Shown: piece after piece, positions 9,813 to 19,941 of the stretch
Numbering within the stretch: the stretch's first letter is position 1
Layout of the letters: each line of letters begins with the position of its first letter
From: Burkholderiales bacterium
Lineage (GTDB): Bacteria > Pseudomonadota > Gammaproteobacteria > Burkholderiales > Burkholderiaceae_C
Length of the DNA stretch: 64,000 bases
Assembly: GCA_016191525.1 (NCBI GenBank)
Contig: JACPOK010000011.1
Location: forward strand, 1 to 64,000
Direction of reading: 5' to 3'
Notes under the pieces: model-generated
What the model saw: only the letters and a program-made list of their open reading frames with translations
What the model was told of the DNA's origin: nothing
The model's database searches: none
Position numbers and translations under genes: made by a program

Positions 9813-9844
9813 GCCTGAAGTGTGCCGCACTGCGGCGCGGCGCT

Positions 9845-11998
9845 TCAGGCAGGGACGGCGTCCACGTTGGCGCGGCCCCAGTGCCGGTGCTTGCCGATGG
9901 CGGCGATGAACTCCTGCGCCAGCGGGATGCGCTGGGCGGGTTCGCCCTTGCCGACCAGCACTCCCGCCGGCGCGCCGGGGGCGTCGGTGACGCCCATCGA
10001 GCGCAGCAATTCCACCCCCTCGCCGATCACGCAGATCGCCTTGCAGTGCTTGAAGGCTTCCAGCACGAAATGCACCGCGTCGCCGGTATGCGCCAGCGCC
10101 TTGGCGTGGGCGGCGCCGCTGGGCACCAGCACCGCGTCGAACATCACCGAGGGCATGTTCACGAACGTATGGTCCACGGCCAGCTGCTGGCCCGAGGAGG
10201 TGGAAACGAAACCCAGTCGCGGCCCGACGACCTTGCACACCGCGCCGGCATCCTGCAGCGCCTGCTGCACCACCTTCATGGCGCCGGTCTCCACGCCGTC
10301 GGCCACCAGGATGGCCACCTTGCGCGTCTGGATGCCGCCGCCGCTGCCTTCCATGCCGAGCGCGGGCGAGGCTTCCAGCGGCAGCTTGAACTTCGCGTCG
10401 CGAAAGCCCGGCCGCCCGGCCGCGGCCTTGGCGTCGGGCGCGGCTATGCCCAGGGGCTCGGCCACCTTGCGCGCCAGCTTGGCATCCACGTGCGCCAGGT
10501 TGTCCACCATGCGCTGGCGGATGGCGGGGTTCTCCACCTTCGACAGCTCGAACTGGAACGCCGCGATGATGTGCTCGCGCTCGGCCGGGCTCTGGCTGTT
10601 GAAGAACAGCGTGGCCTGGGTGAAATGGTCGTCAAAGCTCGGGCTGCGCCGGCGGATCTTGGGCGACTCCATTTCCTCCGGGTAGCTCTGGAAGCCCTGC
10701 TGGCCGCCGTCCACGCGGAACTCCGAGCCGCTCGCCACCGAGTTGGGCTCGTAGGCCGCCTGGCCCTTGTTGACCGTCATGCGGTGGATGCCGTCACGCT
10801 GGAAGTTGTGGAAGGGGCATACGCCCTTGTTGATCGGGATCTCGTGGAAGTTCGGGCCGCCCAGGCGCGACAGCTGCGTGTCGGTATAGGAGAACAGGCG
10901 CCCCTGCAGCAGCGGGTCGTTGCTGAAGTCGATGCCAGGCACCAGATGGCCGAGATGGAAAGCCACCTGCTCGGTCTCGGCGAAGAAATTGTCGGGGTTG
11001 CGGTTCAGCACCATGCGCCCGACGATCTGCACCGGCACCATCTCCTCGGGGATCAGCTTGGTGGGGTCCAGCAGGTCAAAGCCCAGGCTCGCGGCCTTTT
11101 TCTCGGAGACCAGCTGCACGCCCAGTTCCCACTCGGGGAAGTTGCCGGACGCTATGGCTTCCCAAAGGTCCCGGCGGTGGAAGTCGGCATCCTTGCCGGC
11201 AATCTTCTGCGCCTCGTCCCAGGCCAGCCCGTGCTTGCCCAGCTTGGGCTTCCAGTGAAACTTGACGAAGTGCGCAACGCCGTGGGCATTGATGAAGCGG
11301 AAACTGTGCACGCCGAAGCCTTCCATCATGCGCAGGCTGCGCGGGATGGCCCGGTCTGACATGGCCCACATCAGCATGTGGGTGGTCTCGGGCATCAGCG
11401 ATGCGAAATCCCAGAAAGTGTCGTGGGCGCTGGCCGCCTGCGGCATTTCGTTGTGCGGCTCGGGCTTGACGGCGTGGATCAGGTCGGGGAACTTGATCGC
11501 GTCCTGGATGAAGAACACCGGAATGTTGTTGCCCACCAGGTCGTAGTTGCCCTGCTGGGTATAGAACTTGACTGCGAAGCCGCGCACGTCCCGCACCGTG
11601 TCGGCCGAGCCGCGTGAGCCGGCCACCGTGGAAAAGCGCACGAACACCGGCGTGCGCGCGCCCACTTCCTGCAGGAACTCGGCGCGGGTGTATTCCACCA
11701 GCGACTTGGTCAATTCGAAGTAGCCGTGGGCGGCCGAGCCGCGCGCATGGACCACGCGCTCGGGAATGCGCTCATGGTCGAAGTGCGTGATCTTCTCGCG
11801 CAGGATGAAGTCTTCCAGCAGCGTCGGCCCGCGCACGCCCGCGCGCAGCGAGTTGTGGTTGTCGGGAATGACCGCGCCCTGGTTGGTGGTGAGCAGGTTT
11901 TCCGGGCCCTGGCTGAAGGACTCCAGCTGTTTCTGCTTGGCGGCGGCGGCATCGCCGGCTTTCGCCTTGCGCTGGGTATCCTGTCGGGGCTGGGCCAT
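9845..11998 (-). CDS. katE: Catalase, large-subunit HPII type with C-terminal DJ-1/PfpI-like domain
   Basis: LLEDFILREKITHFDHERIPERVVHARGSAAHG; C-terminal KVAILVADGVETGAM. Confidence 0.95.
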   Translation of the reverse strand: MAQPRQDTQRKAKAGDAAAAKQKQLESFSQGPENLLTTNQGAVIPDNHNSLRAGVRGPTLLEDFILREKITHFDHERIPERVVHARGSAAHGYFELTKSLVEYTRAEFLQEVGARTPVFVRFSTVAGSRGSADTVRDVRGFAVKFYTQQGNYDLVGNNIPVFFIQDAIKFPDLIHAVKPEPHNEMPQAASAHDTFWDFASLMPETTHMLMWAMSDRAIPRSLRMMEGFGVHSFRFINAHGVAHFVKFHWKPKLGKHGLAWDEAQKIAGKDADFHRRDLWEAIASGNFPEWELGVQLVSEKKAASLGFDLLDPTKLIPEEMVPVQIVGRMVLNRNPDNFFAETEQVAFHLGHLVPGIDFSNDPLLQGRLFSYTDTQLSRLGGPNFHEIPINKGVCPFHNFQRDGIHRMTVNKGQAAYEPNSVASGSEFRVDGGQQGFQSYPEEMESPKIRRRSPSFDDHFTQATLFFNSQSPAEREHIIAAFQFELSKVENPAIRQRMVDNLAHVDAKLARKVAEPLGIAAPDAKAAAGRPGFRDAKFKLPLEASPALGMEGSGGGIQTRKVAILVADGVETGAMKVVQQALQDAGAVCKVVGPRLGFVSTSSGQQLAVDHTFVNMPSVMFDAVLVPSGAAHAKALAHTGDAVHFVLEAFKHCKAICVIGEGVELLRSMGVTDAPGAPAGVLVGKGEPAQRIPLAQEFIAAIGKHRHWGRANVDAVPA

Positions 11999-12094
11999 GA
12001 ATGCTCCTCTTTTGGCGGCTTGCAATGAAAACGGGAAAAGGGTGGCGCAGGGTCGAGCCGCCGGATGGCGGGCAGGCCGTGCGCGCTGGGCGGG

Positions 12095-12199
12095 TCAGTT
12101 GGATTCGAGATCGAGCGCCAGGGAGAGCATGGTGACGATGGCACCCAGGGCGACGGCCCCGGCGGCGCCGGCGGTGCAGATGGCAGCGAGCAGTTCCAT
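12095..12199 (-). CDS. Small ORF, 34-aa hydrophobic peptide MELLAAICTAGAAGAVALGAIVTMLSLALDLESN
   Basis: AAGGAG 7 nt before ATG; single hydrophobic segment; same strand just upstream of katE; absent from the supplied ORF track. Confidence 0.6.
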   Translation of the reverse strand: MELLAAICTAGAAGAVALGAIVTMLSLALDLESN

Positions 12200-12407
12200 G
12201 GTGCGTTCTCCTTGCGCTTTGTGGGCTTGGCGGCTATGGGGTGAAGCTTAGGGACTGCCTCAGCCATGGGCCGTAGCCGGGGGCTGGCGCGCGTTGTCGG
12301 CGCGCGTCACGAGGCGCCGTAGGACGGCTCCCACACGGCGCGCCTCCTACAGGTGCAACGGTGTGTGTCCTACCTGTTGCACATTGCCCGCGGCGCAGCA
12401 TCGTGCG

Positions 12408-12686
12408 ATGCACAACCGAATGACCAGCCGCCCCCGCCAGGGCAACACCGTGCCCGCCCAAGGCGAAACACGGGTACAGGAAAAAGTGCCGCGCCTGCCG
12501 CATGAGCGCGACGAGTCGGCCGACAGCCAGGAAAGCGTGGAGCCGTCCGGGCGCCGCGTAGGCGGCCAGGCCCGTGAAGACGTGGAGCGCGGCGTGGTGG
12601 ATACCGACCGCGGCCCGGTCCTGGACGGCGTCTACGACAAGGTGCGCGAAGGCACGCCGGACCCGGTCAAGAAGTTCTCGCCCTAG
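12408..12686 (+). CDS. Small charged hypothetical protein
   Basis: [41 protein letters not shown]...; ends sharing CTAG with rpe; alternative ATG at 12420. Confidence 0.7.
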   Translation: MHNRMTSRPRQGNTVPAQGETRVQEKVPRLPHERDESADSQESVEPSGRRVGGQAREDVERGVVDTDRGPVLDGVYDKVREGTPDPVKKFSP

Positions 12687-13369
12687 GCGCGCGCCAGCTC
12701 GGCGCGCATGCCGTCGATCACGGCCTTGTAGTCGGGCTTGCCGAACACGGCGCTGCCCGCCACGTAGGTGTCGGCGCCGGCCGCCGCCACGCGGGCGATG
12801 TTGTCGGTCTTGATGCCGCCGTCGACTTCCAGCCGGATGTCCTTGCCGCTGGCGTCGATGCGCTTGCGCGCGGCTTCTATCTTGCGCAGCGCCGAATCGA
12901 TGAAGCCCTGGCCGCCGAAGCCGGGGTTCACGCTCATGATGAGGATCAAGTCGATGTCGTCGATCACCCAGTCCAGCACGTCCAGCGGCGCGGCCGGGTT
13001 GAACACCAGCCCGGCCTTGCAGCCCTTTGCCTTGATGGCCTGCACGCTGCGGTGCACGTGGGTGGAGGCGTCCGGGTGGAAACTGATGTAGTCGGCGCCT
13101 GCTTCGGCGAAAGCCTGGGCCAACGCGTCGACGGGCTGCACCATCAGATGCACGTCCACCGGCACCGGCGTGCCGTCGGCCTTTTTCGCCAGCGGCTTCA
13201 ATGCCGAGCAGATCATGGGCCCGAAGCTGAGGTTGGGCACGTAGTGGTTGTCCATCACGTCGAAGTGGATCCAGTCGGCCCCGCTGTCAATGACGTTGCG
13301 GATCTCCTCGCCCAGCCGGGTGAAGTCGGCCGACAGGATGGACGGTGCGATGCGGTGGGTTTTGCTCAT
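12683..13369 (-). CDS. rpe: Ribulose-phosphate 3-epimerase
   Basis: [42 protein letters not shown]. Confidence 0.97.
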   Translation of the reverse strand: MSKTHRIAPSILSADFTRLGEEIRNVIDSGADWIHFDVMDNHYVPNLSFGPMICSALKPLAKKADGTPVPVDVHLMVQPVDALAQAFAEAGADYISFHPDASTHVHRSVQAIKAKGCKAGLVFNPAAPLDVLDWVIDDIDLILIMSVNPGFGGQGFIDSALRKIEAARKRIDASGKDIRLEVDGGIKTDNIARVAAAGADTYVAGSAVFGKPDYKAVIDGMRAELARA

Positions 13370-13410
13370 TCGCTGATTTTCGCAGGTCGGCACAGGGGTA
13401 CCATCCGGCG

Positions 13411-13791
13411 ATGGCCAAGTACCAGTTCCGCATTGAAGTGAACCCGCAGTTCCTGCCCGAGCAATCGGCGCCGGCGCAGGGGGTCTACAGCTTTTCATAC
13501 ACCATCACGATCACCAACGCCGGCGAGGTGCCGGCCCAGCTGATTTCCCGCCACTGGCTGATCACCGACGCCACCGGCCAGCTGGAGGAAGTCAAGGGCC
13601 TGGGCGTGGTGGGCCACCAGCCCCTGCTCAAGCCGGGCGAATCGTTCCAGTATTCCAGCGGCTGCCGGCTGCGCACGCCCACGGGCAGCATGCATGGCAC
13701 CTACTTTTTCGTGGCCGAGGACGGGGAGCGTTTCGAGGCGGAAATCCCCGCCTTCGTGCTGGACGACGGCACCCAGCGCATTCTTCACTGA
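13411..13791 (+). CDS. apaG: ApaG family protein
   Basis: [51 protein letters not shown]. Confidence 0.95.
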   Translation: MAKYQFRIEVNPQFLPEQSAPAQGVYSFSYTITITNAGEVPAQLISRHWLITDATGQLEEVKGLGVVGHQPLLKPGESFQYSSGCRLRTPTGSMHGTYFFVAEDGERFEAEIPAFVLDDGTQRILH

Positions 13792-13798
13792 CTGTTAT

Positions 13799-13863
13799 GC
13801 CCCCACGTCGCTTCGCTCCTGCCCCCCAAGGGGGCGCTCAGTCGCTTGGGGCGGCCCGGCGCC
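13799..13863 (+). repeat. Interspersed repeat family B, copy 3
   Basis: GCCCCCACGTCGCTTCGCTCCTGCCCCCCAAGGGGGCGCTCAGTCGCTTGGGGCGGCCCGGCG. Confidence 0.8.
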
Positions 13864-13935
13864 ACTGAGGCGTCACGTCCTACAGGCACGGTAGAGCTGC
13901 GGGGTTAGAGTGCGCCCCGGAGGATACCCATACCG

Positions 13936-15192
13936 ATGAATGAAATCATGGCCATCTGGGCCGACTGGATCCGTCCGTCGGCCGGCCTGCCCACGGTGCA
14001 GTGGTCGCTGCTGCTGGCCGTGGCCGCCGTGGCGGGCCACCTGGTGCAGCGCTTCACCGGCCTGCCCAAGGTGGTGGGCTACTCGCTGGTGGGCACGCTG
14101 GCGGGCCTGGCCGGTTTCACCGGCGCGGCCTGGCCGCTGCAGGGCATCGGCCTTTTCATGCTGGAACTGGGCGTAACAGTTGTGCTGTTCGAGGCGGGCG
14201 GGCGCATCCCGCTGCGCTGGTTCCGCCACAACCCCATGGTGCTGCTGCAAAGCCTGGTGGAGTCGGTGCTGACCTATGTGCTGGTCTTCCAGGCGCTGCG
14301 CTGGCTCGGCGTCCAGCTGAACGTGGCCGAGGCGCTGGCGCTGGTGGCGATGGCGGCCTCACCCGCCGTGCTGGGCCGCGTGGTGATCGACACCCGGGCT
14401 TCGGGGCCGGTGACGGAGCGCGCCATGGTGCTCTCCACGCTGAGCACGCTGTACGCCCTGACCCTGTGCAGCGCGCGCGCCGGCGTGATGCACCGCCCGC
14501 ACAACGACTGGATGGACACCGCCTACCCCATCCTGGTGGTGCTGGGCCTGTCCATCGTGGTGGGCGCGCTGCTGGCGCTGGCCCTGCGCATGGCGCTGCG
14601 GGTGATGAGCCCTGCCAGCGAGAACACGTCGATTCTTTTCCTCGCGTTGCTGGCAGCCGGTGCCGCGCTGGCCGCGCACTTCGGCGGCTCCGCGCCACTG
14701 GCGGCGCTGCTGGGCGGCATGCTGCTCAAGCAGCTCAACCCCCGGCCCTGGGCCTGGCCGCGCCAGCTGGGCAGCGCCGGCTCGCTTTTGACCATGCTGA
14801 TGTTCGTGCTGGTGTCGGTGGTGGCCGCCGGGGCCGACTGGAGCATGGCCGTGGCACAGCTGGTGGCGGCCTTCGTGCTGGCGCGCATGCTGGCCAAGTT
14901 GCTGGGCGTGTCGGCCGCCAACTGGGGCAGCGGCCTGTCTTGGCGCCAGGCCATGTGGACCGGCACCGCCATGCTGCCCATGTCGTCGGTGGCGCTGCTG
15001 CTGGTGTCGCAGTTCTCGGCTTCTTCTCTCACGCTGGGCCCGCAGATCGCGCGCATCGCCCTGCCCGCCATCCTGCTGATGGAAGTGCTGGGCGCGGCGG
15101 CGGCCACGCTGGCGCTGCACCGCGCCCGCGAAAGCTCGCGGCCCTGGGGGCCGGACGCCACCGCCACCCAGCCGGGAGAACTGCGTGCCTGA
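13936..15192 (+). CDS. Monovalent cation:proton antiporter family membrane protein
   Basis: Many TM segments; [33 protein letters not shown]. Confidence 0.8.
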   Translation: MNEIMAIWADWIRPSAGLPTVQWSLLLAVAAVAGHLVQRFTGLPKVVGYSLVGTLAGLAGFTGAAWPLQGIGLFMLELGVTVVLFEAGGRIPLRWFRHNPMVLLQSLVESVLTYVLVFQALRWLGVQLNVAEALALVAMAASPAVLGRVVIDTRASGPVTERAMVLSTLSTLYALTLCSARAGVMHRPHNDWMDTAYPILVVLGLSIVVGALLALALRMALRVMSPASENTSILFLALLAAGAALAAHFGGSAPLAALLGGMLLKQLNPRPWAWPRQLGSAGSLLTMLMFVLVSVVAAGADWSMAVAQLVAAFVLARMLAKLLGVSAANWGSGLSWRQAMWTGTAMLPMSSVALLLVSQFSASSLTLGPQIARIALPAILLMEVLGAAAATLALHRARESSRPWGPDATATQPGELRA

Positions 15193-16321
15193 TGCCACCG
15201 CGAAGCTGGAGCCGTTCCAGAAATCGGCCGCGCTGTCGCTGGGCGTGGAGCTGGAGCTGCAGCTGGTCAACACCAACGACTACGACCTGGCGCCCTACTC
15301 CGACGAAATGCTGCGCCTGATGGCGAAGATTGCCCTGCCCGGCGCGGTGGTGCCGGAGATGACCTCCAGCATGATCGAGATCTCCACCGGCGTATGCCAC
15401 TCATCGGCGCAGGTGCTGGGCGAGCTGTCGCAGATCCGCGATGCGCTGGTCAAGTGCGCCGACAAGCTCAACATCGCCGTGGCCGGCGGCGGCACACACC
15501 CGTTCCAGCAATGGCACGAGCGGCGCATCTACGACAAGCCGCGCTTCCGGGAACTGAGCGAGCTGTACGGCTACCTCAGCAAGCAGTTCACCATCTTTGG
15601 CCAGCACGTGCACATCGGCTGCCCCGACGCGGACAGCGCCCTCTTGATGCTGCACCGCATGTCGCGCTACATCCCGCACTTCATCGCGCTGTCGGCCTCC
15701 TCGCCGTTTGTGCAGGGGCAGGACACGCAGTTCGATTCGGCGCGGCTGAACTCGGTGTTCGCGTTCCCGATGTCGGGCCGCGCGCCCTACACGCTGAGCT
15801 GGGAAGAGTTCGGCCACTTCTTCGCCAAGACCACCCGCACCGGCGTGGTGAAGAGCATGAAGGACTTCTATTGGGACATCCGGCCCAAGCCCGAGTACGG
15901 CACGATTGAAATCCGCGTGTTCGACACGCCACTGACGGTGGACCGTGCCGCCGCCCTGTCGGGTTACGTGCAGGCACTGGCCTCGTGGTTCCTGCACGAG
16001 CAGCCGTTCATGCCGGTCGAGGACGACTACATGGTCTACACCTACAACCGCTTCCAGGCCTGCCGCTTCGGGCTGGACGCCGTGTATGTGGACCCGGTGA
16101 CGGGCGAGCATATGGCGCTGCGAGACCACATCGTGCTGACCATGCGGCAGATCGACGAGCACGCGATGAAGGTGGGCGCCGCTGGCGGTATCGACCTGCT
16201 GCGCCTGTCGGCCGACATGGGCGCCAACGACGCGCGCTGGCTGCGCGAGAAGCAGGCCAAGGAACGGCTGCTGGCCGAAGTCAGCCGGCAGGCGGCCGAG
16301 CGCTTCCGCGGGCGGGGCTGA
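15185..16321 (+). CDS. ybdK: YbdK-type carboxylate-amine ligase (glutamate-cysteine ligase 2 family), GTG start
   Basis: [42 protein letters not shown]. Confidence 0.92.
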   Translation: MPDATAKLEPFQKSAALSLGVELELQLVNTNDYDLAPYSDEMLRLMAKIALPGAVVPEMTSSMIEISTGVCHSSAQVLGELSQIRDALVKCADKLNIAVAGGGTHPFQQWHERRIYDKPRFRELSELYGYLSKQFTIFGQHVHIGCPDADSALLMLHRMSRYIPHFIALSASSPFVQGQDTQFDSARLNSVFAFPMSGRAPYTLSWEEFGHFFAKTTRTGVVKSMKDFYWDIRPKPEYGTIEIRVFDTPLTVDRAAALSGYVQALASWFLHEQPFMPVEDDYMVYTYNRFQACRFGLDAVYVDPVTGEHMALRDHIVLTMRQIDEHAMKVGAAGGIDLLRLSADMGANDARWLREKQAKERLLAEVSRQAAERFRGRG

Positions 16322-16324
16322 AGC

Positions 16325-17335
16325 TCAAGTTGCCCGCTCTCCCTGTGCAGCCCAGGTCTTGCATTCGTCGTAGTGGCGGCCCATGGCCCAATTTGGGCCT
16401 GGGCCTAGGTACCACGCCGTCCTGTCGACTTTCGTCCCTATGCGGGCCAGCAGTTCAGACGTTGTCTTCTTGTCCCGCGCCAGGCAGGCAAAGCCCGCAT
16501 GGACGTTGATCCGGTAGTCGATCGGTGAGTGCTTCTCCAGGTCGCGGAAGCCCTGGTCCAGCTTTAACCAGTCCGCCCGTCCCGGACCAAATGGATTCAT
16601 GCGCAGCTGATAGAACGACACCGCAGCCTGCTCATAGATCCGGGCGTAGCGCGCCATGCCCTCGGTTGCGCGAGTCTTCTCCGCTGCCGTGGTGGCCAGC
16701 CATTCAACCAGCTGAGGATCCCCGCGACCGCGCTGTGTATCCAAGGCACGGATGGCCGCTTCATAAGGCGCCAGCGCGACAGGATCGACCGACAACGCGC
16801 CGTTCATCAGTTCCACCACGGTTCCTGAAGGCGATTCGCGCCGCTTGGCGATCTCCAGCTTCTTGACGTACCAGTTCGAATCCCGGCTTGCCGTCGGCTG
16901 CGCGTCCAGGATTCGGCTTGCGCGATCCAGTTCATTGTCCACGGCGGCCCAACTCGCGCCAGCATTGTCCGCCATCGTCGCGCGCAGGAGGATCACCTTG
17001 GCATGCACAAGGCGCGCTAGCAGTGATGCGGGGGTTTGCTTGGCCCATGTATCTGCCTTTTTCTCCATCGCGGTCCAGGCCGACTCCGGTGCGCCGCTCG
17101 GTACGAATACCGAAATGGCTTCCATACACTCTTCCGACAGGCGCCGGAGCGCAGGTCGCGTTTCCGCCATATAGCTGCGGTACACCCGGTCTAATCCAGC
17201 AAAGTCCCCCTTGTTGAAGGCGCCTTGGCAGTACACCTGCGCGGAGCCGCCGTCATAGGGCGTCTGCGCCGCCGCGTGCATACCCACCAGACTGGCGGCG
17301 AGCGCGCCCGCATACAACATGTCTTGCCGCTTCAT
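16325..17335 (-). CDS. Secreted hypothetical protein, paralogue of the adjacent gene
   Basis: Signal peptide; CQGAFNKGDFAGLD, RATEGMARYARIYE, YDECKTWA. Confidence 0.75.
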   Translation of the reverse strand: MKRQDMLYAGALAASLVGMHAAAQTPYDGGSAQVYCQGAFNKGDFAGLDRVYRSYMAETRPALRRLSEECMEAISVFVPSGAPESAWTAMEKKADTWAKQTPASLLARLVHAKVILLRATMADNAGASWAAVDNELDRASRILDAQPTASRDSNWYVKKLEIAKRRESPSGTVVELMNGALSVDPVALAPYEAAIRALDTQRGRGDPQLVEWLATTAAEKTRATEGMARYARIYEQAAVSFYQLRMNPFGPGRADWLKLDQGFRDLEKHSPIDYRINVHAGFACLARDKKTTSELLARIGTKVDRTAWYLGPGPNWAMGRHYDECKTWAAQGERAT

Positions 17336-18381
17336 TTTCTTTCTCCTTTACTGGTTTCATTGGCCCATTCCCGGCATTCGTTGTAGGCTTGCCGCGTTTT
17401 CCAGATTTCAGGTTCGACGCGGTCACCCATCGCCGCGAGCACGCGCTTCAGCGTTTCCCGGTCACCGGCCAAACAGGCAAACCACGCAAAGCCGTTCATA
17501 TTCCATGGGTCCGGGTACCGCTTGACCATGTCTTCGTAGCCGGCACGCATGTGCTTCCAATCGGCTTTGGAGGCTTCGAATAGCCCGGCTCCAAAGTAAC
17601 CCGAGATATCCCAATAAATGCGGGCGTACAGTGCCTCGCCTTCAGTGACGCGCGTTCGCCGGGCCGCTAGGTCAGCAAAGTTCTCCAAGGTCTCCACGCT
17701 GCCGCCCCATTGCGGCAGCAACATTTCCGAGGCCGCAAAGTAGATGTCGTACTGCATCGGATCGACCTCAAGTGCCTGTTGTAGCAAGGCCGAAAATCGC
17801 TGGGGCGGCCATTGCTGCAGTCGGGCGATCCGCAGCATCTGGTAGTGCCAACCCGAATCCTTGGCACCCGCCTTCGCGCGACTGTTGAGTGCTTCGTGAG
17901 CCTTTGCCACGAGATCCGTGAACACCTTCATGTCCTTCTCGTCTACTCTGCTCGCCGGCCCATAGCCCCGAAAGACATAGCCTTGTTGCAGGTAATACTC
18001 GCTCAGAGCGATAGCTGCGAGAGATGATGCCGGGTAGGTTTGGGTCCATTTGACGGCCTTTGCCTGCCAGGCTTTCCATTGGTTCTCTTGGTGCTTGCGC
18101 ATATCAAAATCGAGGCCCGAGGCCAAACTGCCGCCCCGCGATTCGGCGGCGTCCGACAGGCAGCGCACGATGCGATTAGATGTGAAAACACCGCTGGCCA
18201 GCCGCTTGTTCTGCGCCAAAGCTTGCGCATACCGCGCGTCCAGGCCAGCAAAATCGTCCTTCCGCAAAAATTGCGCCACTTCCTGGCAAATCGCCGCGCG
18301 TTGTTCCAATTCGCCGGCTAGCGCCGATGCGGTCGATGCCAGCCATGCCAGTGCCGCGATGTAAACGCATTTCATCCCCAT
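17332..18381 (-). CDS. Secreted hypothetical protein, paralogue of the adjacent gene
   Basis: Signal peptide; CQEVAQFLRKDDFAGLD, RVTEGEALYARIYW, YNECREWA; 4-nt overlap with the next gene. Confidence 0.75.
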   Translation of the reverse strand: MGMKCVYIAALAWLASTASALAGELEQRAAICQEVAQFLRKDDFAGLDARYAQALAQNKRLASGVFTSNRIVRCLSDAAESRGGSLASGLDFDMRKHQENQWKAWQAKAVKWTQTYPASSLAAIALSEYYLQQGYVFRGYGPASRVDEKDMKVFTDLVAKAHEALNSRAKAGAKDSGWHYQMLRIARLQQWPPQRFSALLQQALEVDPMQYDIYFAASEMLLPQWGGSVETLENFADLAARRTRVTEGEALYARIYWDISGYFGAGLFEASKADWKHMRAGYEDMVKRYPDPWNMNGFAWFACLAGDRETLKRVLAAMGDRVEPEIWKTRQAYNECREWANETSKGERK

Positions 18382-18523
18382 CTAGCCTCCTGATGCTTTT
18401 GTGGAGTGCAACATAGCACCAAAGTCATCCTTTCGCCATGGCGAATCCGAGCTCATTGATCCACTTTCGGCAGCCATTGAGCCATCACGCGGACGGGAAT
18501 AAAACTCCCTTAGACTGAGCCGC

Positions 18524-19924
18524 ATGCCCAACACCGACGAACTCTGGCGCCTGCCCGCGGGTGAGATCGCGGCCCTGGTGACGCGGCGGAAAGTCTCGGC
18601 CGTGGAAGTCACGCAGTCAGCGCTGGCGCAGCTGGCGGCCGTGAACGCGGCGCTGAATGCAGTGGTCGAAAGCCGGCCGGATGAAGCGCTGGCCCGTGCG
18701 CGCGAAGTCGATGAAGCGCTGGCGCGCGGCGAGGCGGTGGGGCCACTGGCCGGCGTGCCCGTCACCACCAAGGTCAACATCGACCAGGCCGGCTACGCCA
18801 CCACCAACGGCCTGAAGTCGCAGAAGGACCTGGTCGCCCAGGCCAGCAGCCCGGTGGCCGAAAGCCTGCGCCAGGCGGGCGCGGTGCTGGTGGGCCGCAC
18901 CAATACGCCGGCCTTCAGCTACCGCTGGTTCACCGGCAACCAACTGCACGGCGCAACGCGCAACCCGCACGATGTGTCGCTCACGCCCGGAGGCTCGTCC
19001 GGCGGCGCGGCATCGGCGGTGGCGTCGGGCATCTGCGCGCTGGCGCATGGCACCGACATCGCGGGCTCCATCCGCTACCCGGCTTACGCCTGCGGCGTTC
19101 ATGGCCTGCGGCCCTCGCTGGGCCGCGTCGCGGCCTTCAACGGTACCGCGGCGCAGGACCGCGTGATCGGCGGCCAGATCATGGCCGTGTCAGGCCCGAT
19201 CGCCAGGACCATAGGCGACCTGCGGCTGGGCCTGCGGGCCATGGCGCGCCCCGATGCGCGCGACCCGTGGTGGGTGCCCGCGCCGCTGGAGGGCGCGCCG
19301 GTGGAGAAACGCGTGGCGCTGTGCCTGCGGCCCGACGGCATGGACACGCAGCCGGAAATCTGCGACGCGCTTCTCGATGCCGCCGCCCGCCTGCGCGACG
19401 CCGGCTATACGGTGGAAGAGGTCGACGCTCTTCCGCCGCTGAAGGATGCCCTGGCCGTGCAGATCATGCTGTGGATGGGCGACGGCTACGAAGGCCTGGT
19501 GCAGGCCGCCGAGCGCGAGGGCGACCCCGGCGCCATCACCGCGCTGGCCGGCCAGCGCGAGCTGGTGCAGGCCGCGGGCATCCAGGACCTGTCGATGGCG
19601 CTGATCAGGCGCGCCGGCATCGCGCGCGCCTGGCAGCTGTTCATGGAGCGCCATCCGCTGGTGCTGCTGCCCGTGTGCGCAGAGCTGCCGTTCGAGGCCG
19701 ACCTGGACCTGAAGGGCCGCGAATCGTATGAGCGCGTGTGGCGCTCGCAGCTGACCATGATCGCGCTGCCGGTGACGGGGTTGCCGGCGATCAGTGTGAA
19801 CACCGGGCGCGTGGGCAAGTCGCCGGTGGGCGTGCAGCTGGTGGCGCCGCGCTTTCGCGAAGACCTGTGCCTGGCGGCGGGCGAGGCGATCGAGGCGCGG
19901 GGCCAGGCCATCACGCCCGTTTAG
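18524..19924 (+). CDS. Amidase (amidase signature family)
   Basis: GVPVTTKVNIDQAGYATTNG, LTPGGSSGGAASAVASG, GTDIAGSIRYPAYACGVHGLRPSLGR. Confidence 0.93.
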   Translation: MPNTDELWRLPAGEIAALVTRRKVSAVEVTQSALAQLAAVNAALNAVVESRPDEALARAREVDEALARGEAVGPLAGVPVTTKVNIDQAGYATTNGLKSQKDLVAQASSPVAESLRQAGAVLVGRTNTPAFSYRWFTGNQLHGATRNPHDVSLTPGGSSGGAASAVASGICALAHGTDIAGSIRYPAYACGVHGLRPSLGRVAAFNGTAAQDRVIGGQIMAVSGPIARTIGDLRLGLRAMARPDARDPWWVPAPLEGAPVEKRVALCLRPDGMDTQPEICDALLDAAARLRDAGYTVEEVDALPPLKDALAVQIMLWMGDGYEGLVQAAEREGDPGAITALAGQRELVQAAGIQDLSMALIRRAGIARAWQLFMERHPLVLLPVCAELPFEADLDLKGRESYERVWRSQLTMIALPVTGLPAISVNTGRVGKSPVGVQLVAPRFREDLCLAAGEAIEARGQAITPV

Positions 19925-19941
19925 CCCGGTATGCTCGGCCC

